Below are positions 1 through 11,500 of a stretch of DNA of 64,000 nt, one piece after another. The notes under the pieces are model-generated. The model was given only the letters and a program-made list of their open reading frames with translations, did not search any database and had not been told where the DNA came from. The translations under genes and the position numbers were made by a program. This stretch comes from Rotaria macrura. Its lineage: Eukaryota > Rotifera > Eurotatoria > Philodinida > Philodinidae. Location of the stretch: the NCBI GenBank assembly GCA_900239685.1, contig OENT01000347.1, positions 1-64,000 on the forward strand, in the 5' to 3' direction. How positions within the stretch are numbered: the first letter of the stretch is position 1; each line of letters begins with the position of its first letter.

Positions 1-3000
1 AAAAATAGCTCCATTTTGTTAAGGGCAAAAAAACGGCCTTATCCGCCCTAGTCCTTTAAAATATTACATTAGGAGCAATTATAAGTATACGGATTTTTAT
101 CATCACATTCATATGTGAACGGTAGAACATAAAATTGGTTCCTTGTTGTATTTCTGTTTGGGTTATACTGTAATAACTAGATTACTTCACTGCTAAAATA
201 AAAATTTTGTTCTGTAACACATAAGGCAGTAGTAAAGTGAATGATTAGTACTGCTCGGAAAACTCATCGTCAAAAGAAACAAACAATTGGTGTATATGCT
301 TGTAAACAAACAAAAAGGCGATTTTATTTTATTTCATAGCTTTTTTCAGAAGAATAAAACCAGACTGAATGTAATAGACAAATATGGTCAATTCGATGTG
401 TGTGTGTGTGTGTGAATGTACTATAAGAAGACTCATACCCACACCTGAGACGTGAAACCCCTGTTATACAATAGTCCTCTAGGTTTAAATCAGCTTTTTT
501 CTATCTGTATTCTAGCTCATTGTCAGTTTTTTTATTATCGGGTTGGTGTGAAAGTGAAAAAAAATATGAATCATGTTTTCGATAAAATCGAAGTCATATT
601 TTTAACTTCATCTTTAAAAAAATATATTCAGATCTACTTCAAGCAATATACTTGTCCCAATAATATGCCTTTTTTTGCCAACTTCAATCATAAATAAATG
701 AAATATGATCATCAAAATCTTAAAAACAAGCATCACCATTGTTAACAAATAATCAATAAAACATATATTAGATCCCCTAAAAATACATATAAGTCTACGA
801 AGAGCAACAATGTCTCCTTCAGATATCTTACATTGCTCTTCTACTATGGTGAACTATCAGACCGTCTAGTTCATGTGACATTATTTTTTCAATCACCGCT
901 TCTAGTACGCTCATGATAAATCTGTTCTTTTCAGTGTATTTATTACATGTATGATAATTAAGAATTCTTTTCTTCTTTATCACTTTAGCTATTTTCATAC
1001 ATTATGAATAAGCCATATGTTTGCACAATTTGCATGCCCAGTGTCAAATGAACCTTGCAGAATAAATAATACATAAATAGCATCCAGTGTAATCATTGTT
1101 CTATGTTTTTGAATTTTGATCATCATGACAAGCAAAGTTTTTCTTTCTCTTATAATCAATTTCCAAAAACGTAAAAATAAAACTCATGAGTACCGGGAGC
1201 CGCACGAGAGCACCCCTTTTTTTCCTTTCAGGAAGGAGAAGAGCAGGTCGTGCTACTCTGTTTGATATTTTTTTTAAATTTAATTATGAAAATATGATGT
1301 TAATAAAGTAGCATCACTCTCCACTGCTCTTATCAGAACACGAGAAAAGATAGTGGTCGATTTCTCCCCGTTGACTATTCTAATGTTGCTTTGTGTTCCC
1401 GAAAAATAAACAATACACTTGAGTACGATCATATCTGCTTCTATGGCTGCACAAGTGACAGAAGAGATTCAGTATCATTTTTCGGCTGGCACTGAAGATT
1501 ATACGTTTAAGTACTCATAATATCTGTCGGAAAAGCGTGTGAGGCAACTTGCATCCCTTATAATACTTTAATCCACATTAGCCCAAGAGACATATTTGTC
1601 AGAGAGTGTTCCTTTTAGTTAAAATACCGTCCCAATTTCTTGAGGATGGCTATGAATGTATTGGGATATGCATTACTCTTGCTTTACAAATAAACTAATA
1701 TTTGTTGAAGAATCCGATTGTCAAATCGATGTTGAGCTCTTCATTGAGCATTTTCGCTCCAGTATTAGTATTACTCATGGAAAATTTCATACGTCTTAGA
1801 TAGATAGAATTTTGAAAAGCAATTTCCTGCGAAGTAGTAACCTATGGGTGTTTGTTGTCTTTAGATAATCGATAACAACAAAGTTGTTGTTCTTTTTTAC
1901 GTTGAAATCCAGAATCAAGTGTTTTCAGTTAGAATCAGTGTATTTCTCTCGAATCCATGCCATGCATATCAATTTTAATCCGATTGAAGATTCGAATTCT
2001 TCAAGCTGCTTTCACAGCGCTTTAAATTAAAGATTCCAATTCATTTTTTTATTATTGAATTTTCCTAGGAGAAATCATTTGGAAATCAATCCATTTTATT
2101 TTCGATGTTGATAAGGCACTTATTTTTATTGATTCTCATTTCGAAAATTGGAACTTTCAAATAACAATACTATATAGTTTATGTATTCTTTTCGTATTTC
2201 TACTATGAACTGTTCAATGTTATAATTTCGTAAATATTTAGGAAGGCAAACAGAAGTCTAAACGTTTTATTCTGATACGTTGTTAAGTGGCTGTTTCTAA
2301 AAACACTACTGTTGATTTGACAGATCTTATATTTGGATTAAGTAAAATCAAATCTTGAGATGGCGTCCATTGTAAGTTATTCAAAGTAGATTTTATATTT
2401 TGTATGCTGTTAATTATGGCTGTGAGCGTAGATAGGCTTTCCCAAAGCTATCACGTCCAAAAAAACATTCGCATCCTAGTACAGTCACTGTCACAATAAA
2501 CTAGCACGAGAATATCACACGCATATTCATGCTCACATCCTAATCAATGTATATACAGCAAAATAGTAAATAAGAACTAAAAAGGATCGTCACACTTTTA
2601 GTGTTCCATTTGAATCTCATTTATTTTAATCAACTTACACTAATATATTCGTTCCACTAGGAAACAACGCGTAACGGCAGTTGTTTGATAGGTTGTGGAG
2701 TGTTTTTTGTAATTGGAAAATATAAAGATGCCAATGAAACTGATGGCTTGTAAATACGCTCGTGCAAGATGCAAGTATATAAGCAGTGGCTTATTTGAAT
2801 TCTATAATAGACAATCAACATTTGTAATCAAAAGACAAACTCTGAAATCGAAAAATATAACTATTGGTAGCTCATAAGTAGTCAACGTAACCATCGTTAA
2901 GAAAAATCAACCACAGAAAAGCTATTGATCTTATCTTAAACATGGAAGTCTACTTAATTTATTGGATGCGAGGGTGTGGATGTCCTTCAATATCATCTAT

Positions 3001-3384
3001 GGCTCTCACACCCCATACGTGACAGTCACAGCCGTTTGGATCTTTTCTTTGTACGAGTATTAGTGAAAATTGCTGAATAGGTGAGACGTTCGAAAATCAA
3101 TTTTCTCATGACTTGCTTTACTGACTTTTCTTTGCTTAAAATCTGGAACCGAGATCTGTATCTAAAATCCCTCCGGAAAAAGTATTGCGTTCCAATTCGT
3201 CTTTAACGCGTTTGTCTGTCTGCGTAGAATTGAAACGTTTTTGAATTGAAAAAAGAAATTCTATAGTAACTGTCGTTCAATTAATTTTTAAACTCCTCAT
3301 AAACCATTTACTGTTCTATATATTCATTTAAAATAAAGAAATAATAAGTTACTTTTTATTTTTGTCTGAAGGAAAAGGCAACAT
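1..3384. other. Gene-free AT-rich stretch
   Basis: I see no coding region that can be supported here; the short open frames have no recognisable motif or good splice context. A short dinucleotide TG run lies at 397-414. A weak inverted similarity exists between about 2418 and 3040 (shared GGCTGTGA and CGCATCC words), but no target duplication was found. Confidence 0.6.
397..414. repeat. (TG)9 microsatellite
   Basis: Nine uninterrupted TG units read directly from the sequence. No flanking structure. Confidence 0.95.
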
Positions 3385-3676
3385 AGGAAAACAAGAGCAG
3401 TTGATGATTACATACTACAATCCCAACAAACACGAATATTTTTTGTCACTTGAATTCGTAGTGTCTTAAGATATTTTCAACAGAATTTGAAGCTATGGCA
3501 AATTGTTCGCTATGGCCACAAAGAACAGATTCAACGGTTTCATCTGGATTCAAGGATCGTTCTATCCAACTTCTTTCATATTGATGACCATGTTCAATAA
3601 GTTCTTTGAACACGTTCTTAACTTCAGCATGAATTTCTGATGATCGATGATAAGACTGGTCATGAGTTCGAAATTC
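3385..3676 (-). pseudogene. DYW-type (PPR editing factor) deaminase domain fragment
   Basis: On the minus strand, after an AG acceptor at 3677-3678, an open stretch reads like the start of a DYW cytidine-deaminase domain: a HRSSEIHAEVKNVFKEL block (family: S..EIYA.L..L...L), then GHSEQFAIA at about 3493-3519, matching the HSE(K/Q)LAIA zinc and catalytic block. A second frame just downstream reads IQVTKNIRVCWDC (3417 upward), matching the family's (I)R(I/V).KNLRVC.DC block with the CxxC zinc pair. A frameshift between about 3440 and 3490 separates the HxE and CxxC halves, and a TAA follows soon after the second cysteine, so the domain cannot be translated in one piece as it stands. No PPR repeats and no terminal DYW triplet were seen. 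DYW domains are known from land plants and from a few other eukaryotes including rotifers. A short unseen intron could replace the frameshift, but no canonical pair of sites is obvious. Confidence 0.72.
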
Positions 3677-3831
3677 CTATGCAATTAATATCATATGATC
3701 TACGTAGAAGATGAATATTGTAAGTGTCAACTGACGCAGAGTCGATCATTGGTTACAATCCCAGATATTTAGTCTGATATATAACAACAATCATCGCGTG
3801 TTATCTGAATTGTCATGAACTTATCAGCAAT

Positions 3832-4032
3832 CATAGGCGGGGCACGGTGAACGTTTTAGGGGAAGCAATAAATTTCTTTGATTGATAATATCCATTGAAA
3901 TATTTATTGCTTCCCAAAAAAAAAGCTCAGTTTGCACTGCCCATATCTACACGTTCTTCCAGTAACTACTGGACTAGTTGAATGTCGGGGGAAGCAATTG
4001 CTAATTTTCGCATATTAGGCGCGCCGCCTATG
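3832..4032. mobile_element. 201-bp hAT-like MITE
   Basis: The left end CATAGGCGGGGC and right end GCGCCGCCTATG form terminal inverted repeats of about 12 bp with one mismatch. They are flanked by TCAGCAAT (3824-3831) and TCAGCACT (4033-4040), an 8-bp target duplication matching at 7 of 8 positions. Length, terminal sequence and 8-bp duplication fit a non-autonomous hAT element. Inside, GGGAAGCAATAAAT near 3860 pairs with ATTTATTGCTTCCC near 3903, giving an internal hairpin. No coding capacity. Confidence 0.8.
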
Positions 4033-4547
4033 TCAGCACTGTTGAAGAAAAACTAAGGCAATAAGGTGTAAATAATGAAATAGAATAGGGGCCAAACAAA
4101 TGTTGTGATGGTGAACCAATGAATTATTTTTGTAGTAAAAAATGTATCATCCATACTTTAGAGACACAAGTTGCTATTGGTCCGCCATTATGATTTCTTT
4201 GTGGCCTCGATTATCTTCACATTATTTTCATTTAATTCGTACTTTCTCTTAAACGATGACCATATGTATTGTTGTATTACTTACACCACAACTAAATTAG
4301 ACGTTCTCATTGCTTTTGTATTTCATGTTGATTTAGAAATATTCACTAGGGGGTATGTGGAATTCTGTATGCTAGCTTTACGCCAATTATTGACGAATTT
4401 AACCAGTTATTATTAAGCAAGATTAAATTTCAGTCGCATTTACAATGAACTTATTTTTTAGTTATCATATTGAATATAATTTTCAAGGTTCGAATATGAA
4501 CATCTCATCTTTCTTGATTTATTCTAGATAAATTAAATCAAAGAGTT

Positions 4548-5157
4548 ATGCAGATCTTTGTGCGTACTCTCGATGATCGGACATTAACACTTAATGTTCA
4601 ACCTGAAGATACCATCAATGAAATCAAAGAAATAGTTGAACAACGTGAAGGTATAACATTCAATTAAATATTGTCGTAGTTATTTGTATTCGATCTATAA
4701 CGATTATATTTTTAGGCATACCTGCTGATGAACAACGTTTAACATTAGGTGGGATTTCATTAGATGATGAATTAACACTCAATGAATGTCACGTTGATGA
4801 AGAAAGTACGCTCTATGTTCTACTCGATCTTGAAGGTGGTGGCAAAAAACGCAAGAAGAAATCATACAGTACCCCCAAGAAAAATAAACATAAACGAAAG
4901 AAAGTCAAATTGGCTGTACTTAAATACTACCAAGTAAAACGAGAAAATAACGACTCAACGTCTTGTTTGTTTTACAATGTTGAATTCATATATATTCATT
5001 TAAGGTTGAAGACACTGGTAAAATCCGTCGTTTAAGACGTGAATGTCCATCGAAACAATGCGGTGCTGGTGTATTTATGGCTTCACATCATGATCGTAAT
5101 TATTGTGGAAAATGTTGTGTCACATACATGTTTACAAAACGTGAAGAAGATAATTAA
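4548..5157 (+). CDS. RPS27A: Ubiquitin-like protein fused to ribosomal protein S27a (eS31)
   Basis: Three exons, 4548-4650, 4716-4933 and 5005-5157, joined by 65- and 71-bp GT..AG introns, give 157 residues. Residues 1-76 align without gaps to ubiquitin but are heavily altered: K6R, K11R, K29I, K33R, I44T, K48I, K63E, R72D and R74E, with only K27 kept among the lysines. The tail reads LDLEGGG instead of LRLRGG. Residues 77-157 are a normal S27a: a basic [20 protein letters not shown] stretch, KLAVLKYY, and the four-cysteine zinc finger (RRECPSKQC...YCGKC). S27a is a small-subunit ribosomal protein; the N-terminal moiety is normally cut off after GG. An AG acceptor lies 22 nt before the ATG, and a poly(A) signal AATAAA is at 5278. 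Sm protein F follows on the same strand 215 bp later. The gene looks intact; the ubiquitin part may no longer be a conjugating ubiquitin. Confidence 0.95.
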
Positions 5158-5347
5158 ACAAAAATATCCGATTGCATACAAAATGATATTCAACATCGTT
5201 GTTTTCTTTTTTTTGTTTTGTTGAAAACATCAAACGTCTTTTTTTCCAGAACATCATTAAAAAGAAAGACTTGAGATAATAAAAAAAAAAAGAAAGAAAT
5301 ATATTTCTATTATGCTGTCATTCGAAGAATACCATCGTTTGATGTAT

Positions 5348-5354
5348 CTTTTAG
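5348..5354 (+). promoter_or_regulatory. Candidate trans-splice acceptor upstream of SNRPF
   Basis: CTTTTAG ends 18 nt before the SNRPF ATG and has no obvious upstream donor or leader exon in the 190-bp gap after the RPS27A stop. Bdelloid rotifers are known to add a spliced leader to mRNAs, so this may be the acceptor. Inference only. Confidence 0.4.
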
Positions 5355-5372
5355 ATTGTTCTAAATTCAATC

Positions 5373-5707
5373 ATGGCAGCAACACAAATGAAAACACCGC
5401 TCAATCCAAGACCGTACATAAATGAATTAGTCGGCAAGAAAATTCTTGTTCGCCTCAAATGGGGAATGACTTATATTGGTAAGTAACATGATTTGAGATG
5501 ATTTTATTTATTGAAATCTATTTTCATTCAAATTTAGGTGATCTTGTTAGTGTTGATCAATATATGAATGTACAATTAGGTAACGCTGTAGAGTTCATTG
5601 ACGAACAAAATAAAGGTCCATTAGGTGAAATTCTTATCCGATGTAATAACATTCTTTATATATCCGGTGTCGAAGAAAATGAAGAAGATGATGATGCTAT
5701 GACATGA
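5373..5707 (+). CDS. SNRPF: Sm protein F (snRNP core)
   Basis: Two exons, 5373-5478 and 5538-5707, with a 59-bp intron starting GTAAGT; the split codon gives glycine. The 91-residue product has the usual length of SmF. It carries the family opening [22 protein letters not shown], with Sm1 motif residues continuing to YMNVQL, and the Sm2 motif [13 protein letters not shown], then an acidic tail EENEEDDD. SmF is one of the seven ring proteins that load on U1, U2, U4 and U5 snRNAs for splicing in the nucleus. It lies directly downstream of the S27a gene on the same strand. The second exon is free of stops and no damage is visible. Confidence 0.96.
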
Positions 5708-8514
5708 AAAACAAAATATATGAAAACTTAAAACATAGTTAAAAATATTTCTTTTTGTTGTTGTTGTACGTTTCTTTTTTTTCTCTTTTATACTTGATGA
5801 CATGTGTGGAGCGAAAGATTAAGATTGAAAAAAAAAAGATAAACAAGATATTTCCAACTGTCGATAAACGTTTCATCGCTTATCCGTTTGTTTGTTTTTT
5901 GTAAATAGAACTATGAGTTCCATGGATGATCTAGGCATTGAAGAATATTTTCGTATATCGATTTTAAATAAAAGCAGATGGATATACGAAACATTCGATT
6001 GTCTTTGCTAGAACCACAAATTTTCATGATGTGGCAGCAAGTAATTGAGTAATTCAGATAGTCTCCAATGAAGATATTCTCCATGGAAGTACAAGAGTTC
6101 GAATGTTGTTCGAAGAGATTCATTGAATTTAATAGTTCAACCAAGGCATTATAGAATTTTGTATAAATCAAATCAAAGATATCAATAGATATAGATCATT
6201 ATTATACATCTGCAGAGATTTTACACGAATGACAAGTGGAATGAAAAATCATACATGTAACATTACACTTTTATTAAATCATAATAATCTCTTCTAACAG
6301 TTGAATAGTTCAAATCTTAGAAAGGTTCATATTGTTAAATATCATAATCAAGTTCGTTTTTGAGACAACCTTACTGTCAAAAGAGAAGTCGATTGTATTT
6401 TATTTCTCATCTAATCATAAGTTCATTAACGGAATGAAAATTCCATATCATGATACGGCTGTATACATACGCAGTGGAGAAGCCAATAGGCTCAAGTCTT
6501 CTACCCTATGCTGGAAGTGGGTTGGCTTCATTGATCTCAAGCTAGGAAAGATAAAAGATTGATTAAATCTGAAAATTCCTTTTATTATTGTTTAACTTTT
6601 GTTCTTCTGATAGATGATGCACTGCCATAGAACGACTTGCAATTTTCTTTACTATCAACTCGTACACAATAAAGTACAGCTGAATTAGTGTTTTTAGATT
6701 TCTATTTAAAATAAAATCTTACAGATGTTTGACTAACATTACTGGAACTCTTATAAATACATGCGAGGCAAACAAAGTTACATTATATCTTTCTTTCAAA
6801 ATAAGAGACAGAGGTTGAAAAGCAGTTTGAAGGAAAATCCGTCTTCTGTTGTAATTTCAATCAGCACTTTAAATTATACTCAAGATAAAACAGAAGTGTC
6901 GACACGATCTATTCTGATTTTATTATAGTTTTTAATTACTTTGCGTCTGAAATTAATAACACTTTAAATAGTTATTTCATTTGCACAGGATATAAATCTT
7001 GTAATAAAAGCCTAAAACACTTTCCACAGTATACAAATGAGCGAAATTATCCCTTAATTGATTCTGGCTCATGCAAAAGAATGAGAATGGAAAACAAATT
7101 AATATTGATTACAATCATACGACTCTAACGAATTTCAATCAAATTTAATCTTAAGCAATTGAAAAAATAAAGTTTCATGGAATATTACAATTATTTTTGC
7201 TAACAATCAATTAAAATTGCCTAAAAAAGTTCGAATTTAAATTAACTTTTATTCTTGATAAATCAAAACCGATTTCTATCAATTAAATTAAATTTTTCTA
7301 TAAAGTTTCAATCGATTATAATCTAAGTCATTACATGAATCAACGGAAAACTTTTATTAGCATGGTAATATTTTAACTGATGTTCAAATTGTTTCTTTTT
7401 TAGTCAGTCTCAATTTATTATCAATCCTAATTTTTTCACTAGGGAGATTGGATTGGGCTGAAATTGTTTCGCCGCCTATGGACTGTATATTAAAACCTGT
7501 TTCATCGTTCGATGATATCCGAAATGTAAAAGTTCCGTGTGCATAGAAAAGCATCGACTTTTCCACAACGAGAGAGTATATTATATAAAAGAAATCCGAA
7601 AAGTTAAATACAGAGTCATTATTGCAAAACTTGAAGCAAGCTCATGTTAACATTTACTATGTTTGCATTTTAAAAATTTCATATTAAAATCATATTTTTT
7701 TCAGTTGACATGAATGGATTGTAGCTTATTAGTTGAGTAAGTTCGATCGTAGATTATCGAAAAACCTACAAAAAAAGTGTAAAAAGGATCCAAATATTGA
7801 ACGTTGGTTTTTATTCTTTGTTTGACCACTAACATGAAGTGTTTGTGTAAGAGAATCGAAGTTCTTTGTTGGTTTTAAATCCAAATAAGTTTGGATAAAA
7901 ATTTCTATCATCAGTTTTTCACATTGAGACAAGAAAAGGTGAATAGAAGTATGTCATGCTAAATCAAATAATGAATTCTATACTATTTGAGAAATGAAAC
8001 TAATCTCTTGAAGATTTCATCAGATATTATCAATGATAAACTAGACACTGTTGAAATTCGATACGTATTTTTAAAATCAATGACTTTTAACAAGTACATT
8101 ATTCGATCTAATTACGGTTTATTTTTTTTTCTTTTTGGCCGTTTTTAGTTATAGGATATCCTTTGGCTTTACTAGTTTGTCAATGTCAATTATAACCTTG
8201 ATTATATAATTGAATTTCATATTGTTTTTATTACCTTGAGCTGTCAATGAACTAGTAAAGATCTTTTGAAAAATTTATTAATAATAAGATGCATCAATAG
8301 AAAAGATAAATACTAATGCACTTCAAAATCATTGTATATTTTAAGCCAAATTATTTTTTCTAAATGAAATAAACGAATATCTTGAATTGTTCGTTGTTGA
8401 ACACATTTGCATTAAATAAATCTGTATTTGTATGAAATAATTTTGAAAAAGCATTACAAATTACCGTTTTATTTAAAAAAAAGGTCGACATACAAAAAGA
8501 AACAAGCATACTCA
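5708..8514. other. Intergenic region between SNRPF and TTLL
   Basis: Convergent intergenic space with no supported gene. GCCGCCTATG at 7471-7480 resembles the right end of the hAT-like MITE at 3832-4032, but no partner end was found. Short open frames here show no recognisable domain. Confidence 0.55.
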
Positions 8515-11500
8515 TTAATGAACAGTACAAAAAGATGATACGTTTCCATTTATACTTTGTGTTGTATCGGTGGTTTGATCTAGAGGTTCTGATTCGACTT
8601 CTTCAATGACTATTTCATTTTCTTTACCATTCTCTTCCCTGAAAGTAGGTAGTACCATCTTCTTTCTTTGTATATGACGTCGTCTGCCGGAAAGAGTCGG
8701 TTTTAAATGTATATATCTTTTTCGTTGTATGATATTGATTGTCTTTTCTGATGCACGTGATTGATCCGTACTTAAACTATGTAATTTATCTAATGAATGA
8801 GTACGTATTCGAAATGTATATTTCGCTCGTATATCTTTCATTTTTGCCAAACGATCATAGTCGATATTGTTATCAGCTACTTTCATGGATTCTTTTTTAT
8901 CTTTCGTATTTATATTTTGATTGAAATTTGTATCTGTATCGAATGGGATAACAATGTCAGAAGTAATAATCGAAGTAGTTGTAGGTACACGACTACTTTT
9001 TATACGAGGTGCCATAGGAGTCATAACTGAACGTACTGTTATATCTCTTATGGGAGTACGTGTTGATACACGATCAAAAAATATTTGATTGTCATCGTGC
9101 ACAATATTTTCCGCATCATTATTTTCATCATAGATAAGTTGATATTTTTTTAAACATTCTATTGGTAATAACGGACGGCCACGTTTATGTTTTTCAAGAC
9201 ATTCAAATACAATATTGAGTGTTTCTTCGAATAGAGGTTTTGTTGTTTCATTGACTTGAGTGTTACCCCAACTTTGTTTTATAGGAAGAAAAAATAAAAT
9301 AATATAGAATCGATTTTTATCGTTATGCTTTGTTTATGAATGAAAGCACTTACCCAACACCAGGATTATCATTTACTTCTAACAACCATAAACGGAAATT
9401 TTCATCGAGTAAAAAATCACAACCAAATAAACCAAAATAGCCAGCTCTACGTTCTAGCTTACTTTTGCTTGCACGAATAACTTGTCGGATAATTGTTTGC
9501 ATACGATCCTATGTAAGAAAGATTATATATTTTACGCAAAAAAAAACACAATCATGTATTCAATAGATTAAACTTTGTTCTATTTCATCATGAATTCAAC
9601 AACATATCATGATTCACAGACGATGACTATAAAAATTGTTTTTTTTTTCGTAAATTTTTANTTTTTTTCCGGAATACATAGCGTTTGTCTTCTTCGAGCA
9701 TAGCGATAGTTGGAAGCGGAAACTTTTCGACTAATTAACCTTGTTTGAATTACTTGATCAAGTCTTGTTTCGATGATAACGAATAAACGTTCACAACTCT
9801 TCTACTCAAATATATCAGAATAGATTTTTAATCAAGTTTTATAGGGAAAATGCTCTATTTTTGGAATATCGGAAATGAGAAAAGGATTGACTGAGAAGAA
9901 AAACTCTTCGAACAAGAGAGCAGTTCAACGAATAGTTTGAAATGAAAAGTCATACATGATCTTTTAAGTATTGTGCATCCGGATAAATGCGATTGTCAAT
10001 TTTCTAGTGACGCATACGGAATACTGCTAGCCGGAGATTCAAGTTACCACGTAAGATGTCATTTGTGAATTCAAGACTTTTCACAAATCTACTAGGGCGT
10101 GTGAAAAACAAGTGATCTCTTTAATTCTTTCAATTAAATCTACTGACATGTCGTTGTAGTAATGAATTACTTCTAGGAAGATTCTGGTAACATTTCTATA
10201 CTATGCTTACATGGAAACTGAAAATTCTATAAGAGTTTGATTCAATCGGAGAACATGACGATAACAAAAACTTGTAGTCGATTCAGTTCTGTGATTTAAT
10301 ACGTTGTCATTCTTCATTCAAATTGAAACTATTTTTGTACATGAATTCCTTTTCAAGTACTTTGAAAAGGAACTTTTTGTTAAAAAAAAATCCTACTTGA
10401 AAAACTAGCGGTTCATGATGATAACTTATCAATTGTATAGTGAAAAATGAGTTGCCTTCATAATTATGTTTAGAGACATATCAGCAAGTTTCATGTCAAG
10501 AATCGAGCTTCTCTTCCATCGAACATCAATTTACTCGAGTAAAATTTTAATTCGTTACCATAATCTTTCTTTTGATGCTTTACAAATAGAATTTCATCGA
10601 ATGAATTCTTATGGTTTGTTGTCATAGTTAACAATATTTAACAAACTATTGCAAACAATAATATTTTCATCGTAAAGGATGTAATAACATCATGGTATGT
10701 ATATTATTTTGATAATGTCAAAACAATGTGTTTCATCAGATGCTAGAAATTATGTACATAAGTATACAGAACTGATGATGGCTTCAAGAAAACTTTCAAA
10801 GATTTCTTCTCGTAGTATTTCCTTAGGATTCATACGGAATATGGCAGCTGAAATAGATGATCGTTTTCGATATAGAAACTACTGAAGAAAGATTAGTACT
10901 GCGAATTTTTAAAAGGCATATAATTAGTTCTTTTTTTAAGATTATCATTGAAAGCATAATAAAGAACTCATCTTTGTCTTGAACAGTTCCATGATCTAGT
11001 CAAGATAAATGACATAGATTCATTCCTGTACGAATATTTATGATTCTGCTATAACTAACTTTATATTTTTCCGATCCATCCTCAATCTTTTGTTCATTTA
11101 AAATATTGTACTAATCGATCGCTAACATATGTATATATTTTCTTCGTAAGTTTTATTTCTATTGTATTGAACAAATATAAAGGCATTAACAATCGAACTC
11201 AGTTCCATTGATATGTAATGTATGTTGCCTAAAGCAAAGTTTTTTCTTCTCTCTAGAAAAAATAACTTTGCATGTTATTCGCCTGAACACAGTTATTAAT
11301 AGAATAATCTGTAATAACAATGGAGTAAGATAAGTATCTTCGATAAACAAATTTTTCAATACTAACTTCGACAGAGAGACTACGTTTACATTCATCAACA
11401 GAACATATTCAGAAGATTGCATGCATTCATAACTATATATATATATATATATATATTCAATTAAATCTAAAATTAGCGACACATATTCATTAAAGTGACT

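Noticed and set aside
2418-3040. Possible inverted repeat with GGCTGTGA and CGCATCC words
   Set aside because: Only short words match and no target duplication flanks them.
5621-5803. Minus-strand frame overlapping the SNRPF 3' end
   Set aside because: Shadow of the real gene plus low-complexity 3' flank.
7471-7480. GCCGCCTATG, like the right end of the hAT-like MITE at 3832-4032
   Set aside because: No matching left end or target duplication within several hundred bases.
10697-10885. Frame in a TTLL intron with a stretch (KISSRSISLGFIRNMAAE) faintly like histone H2B
   Set aside because: Too few matching positions, a needed deletion, and a stop where the next conserved part should be; chance similarity is more likely.
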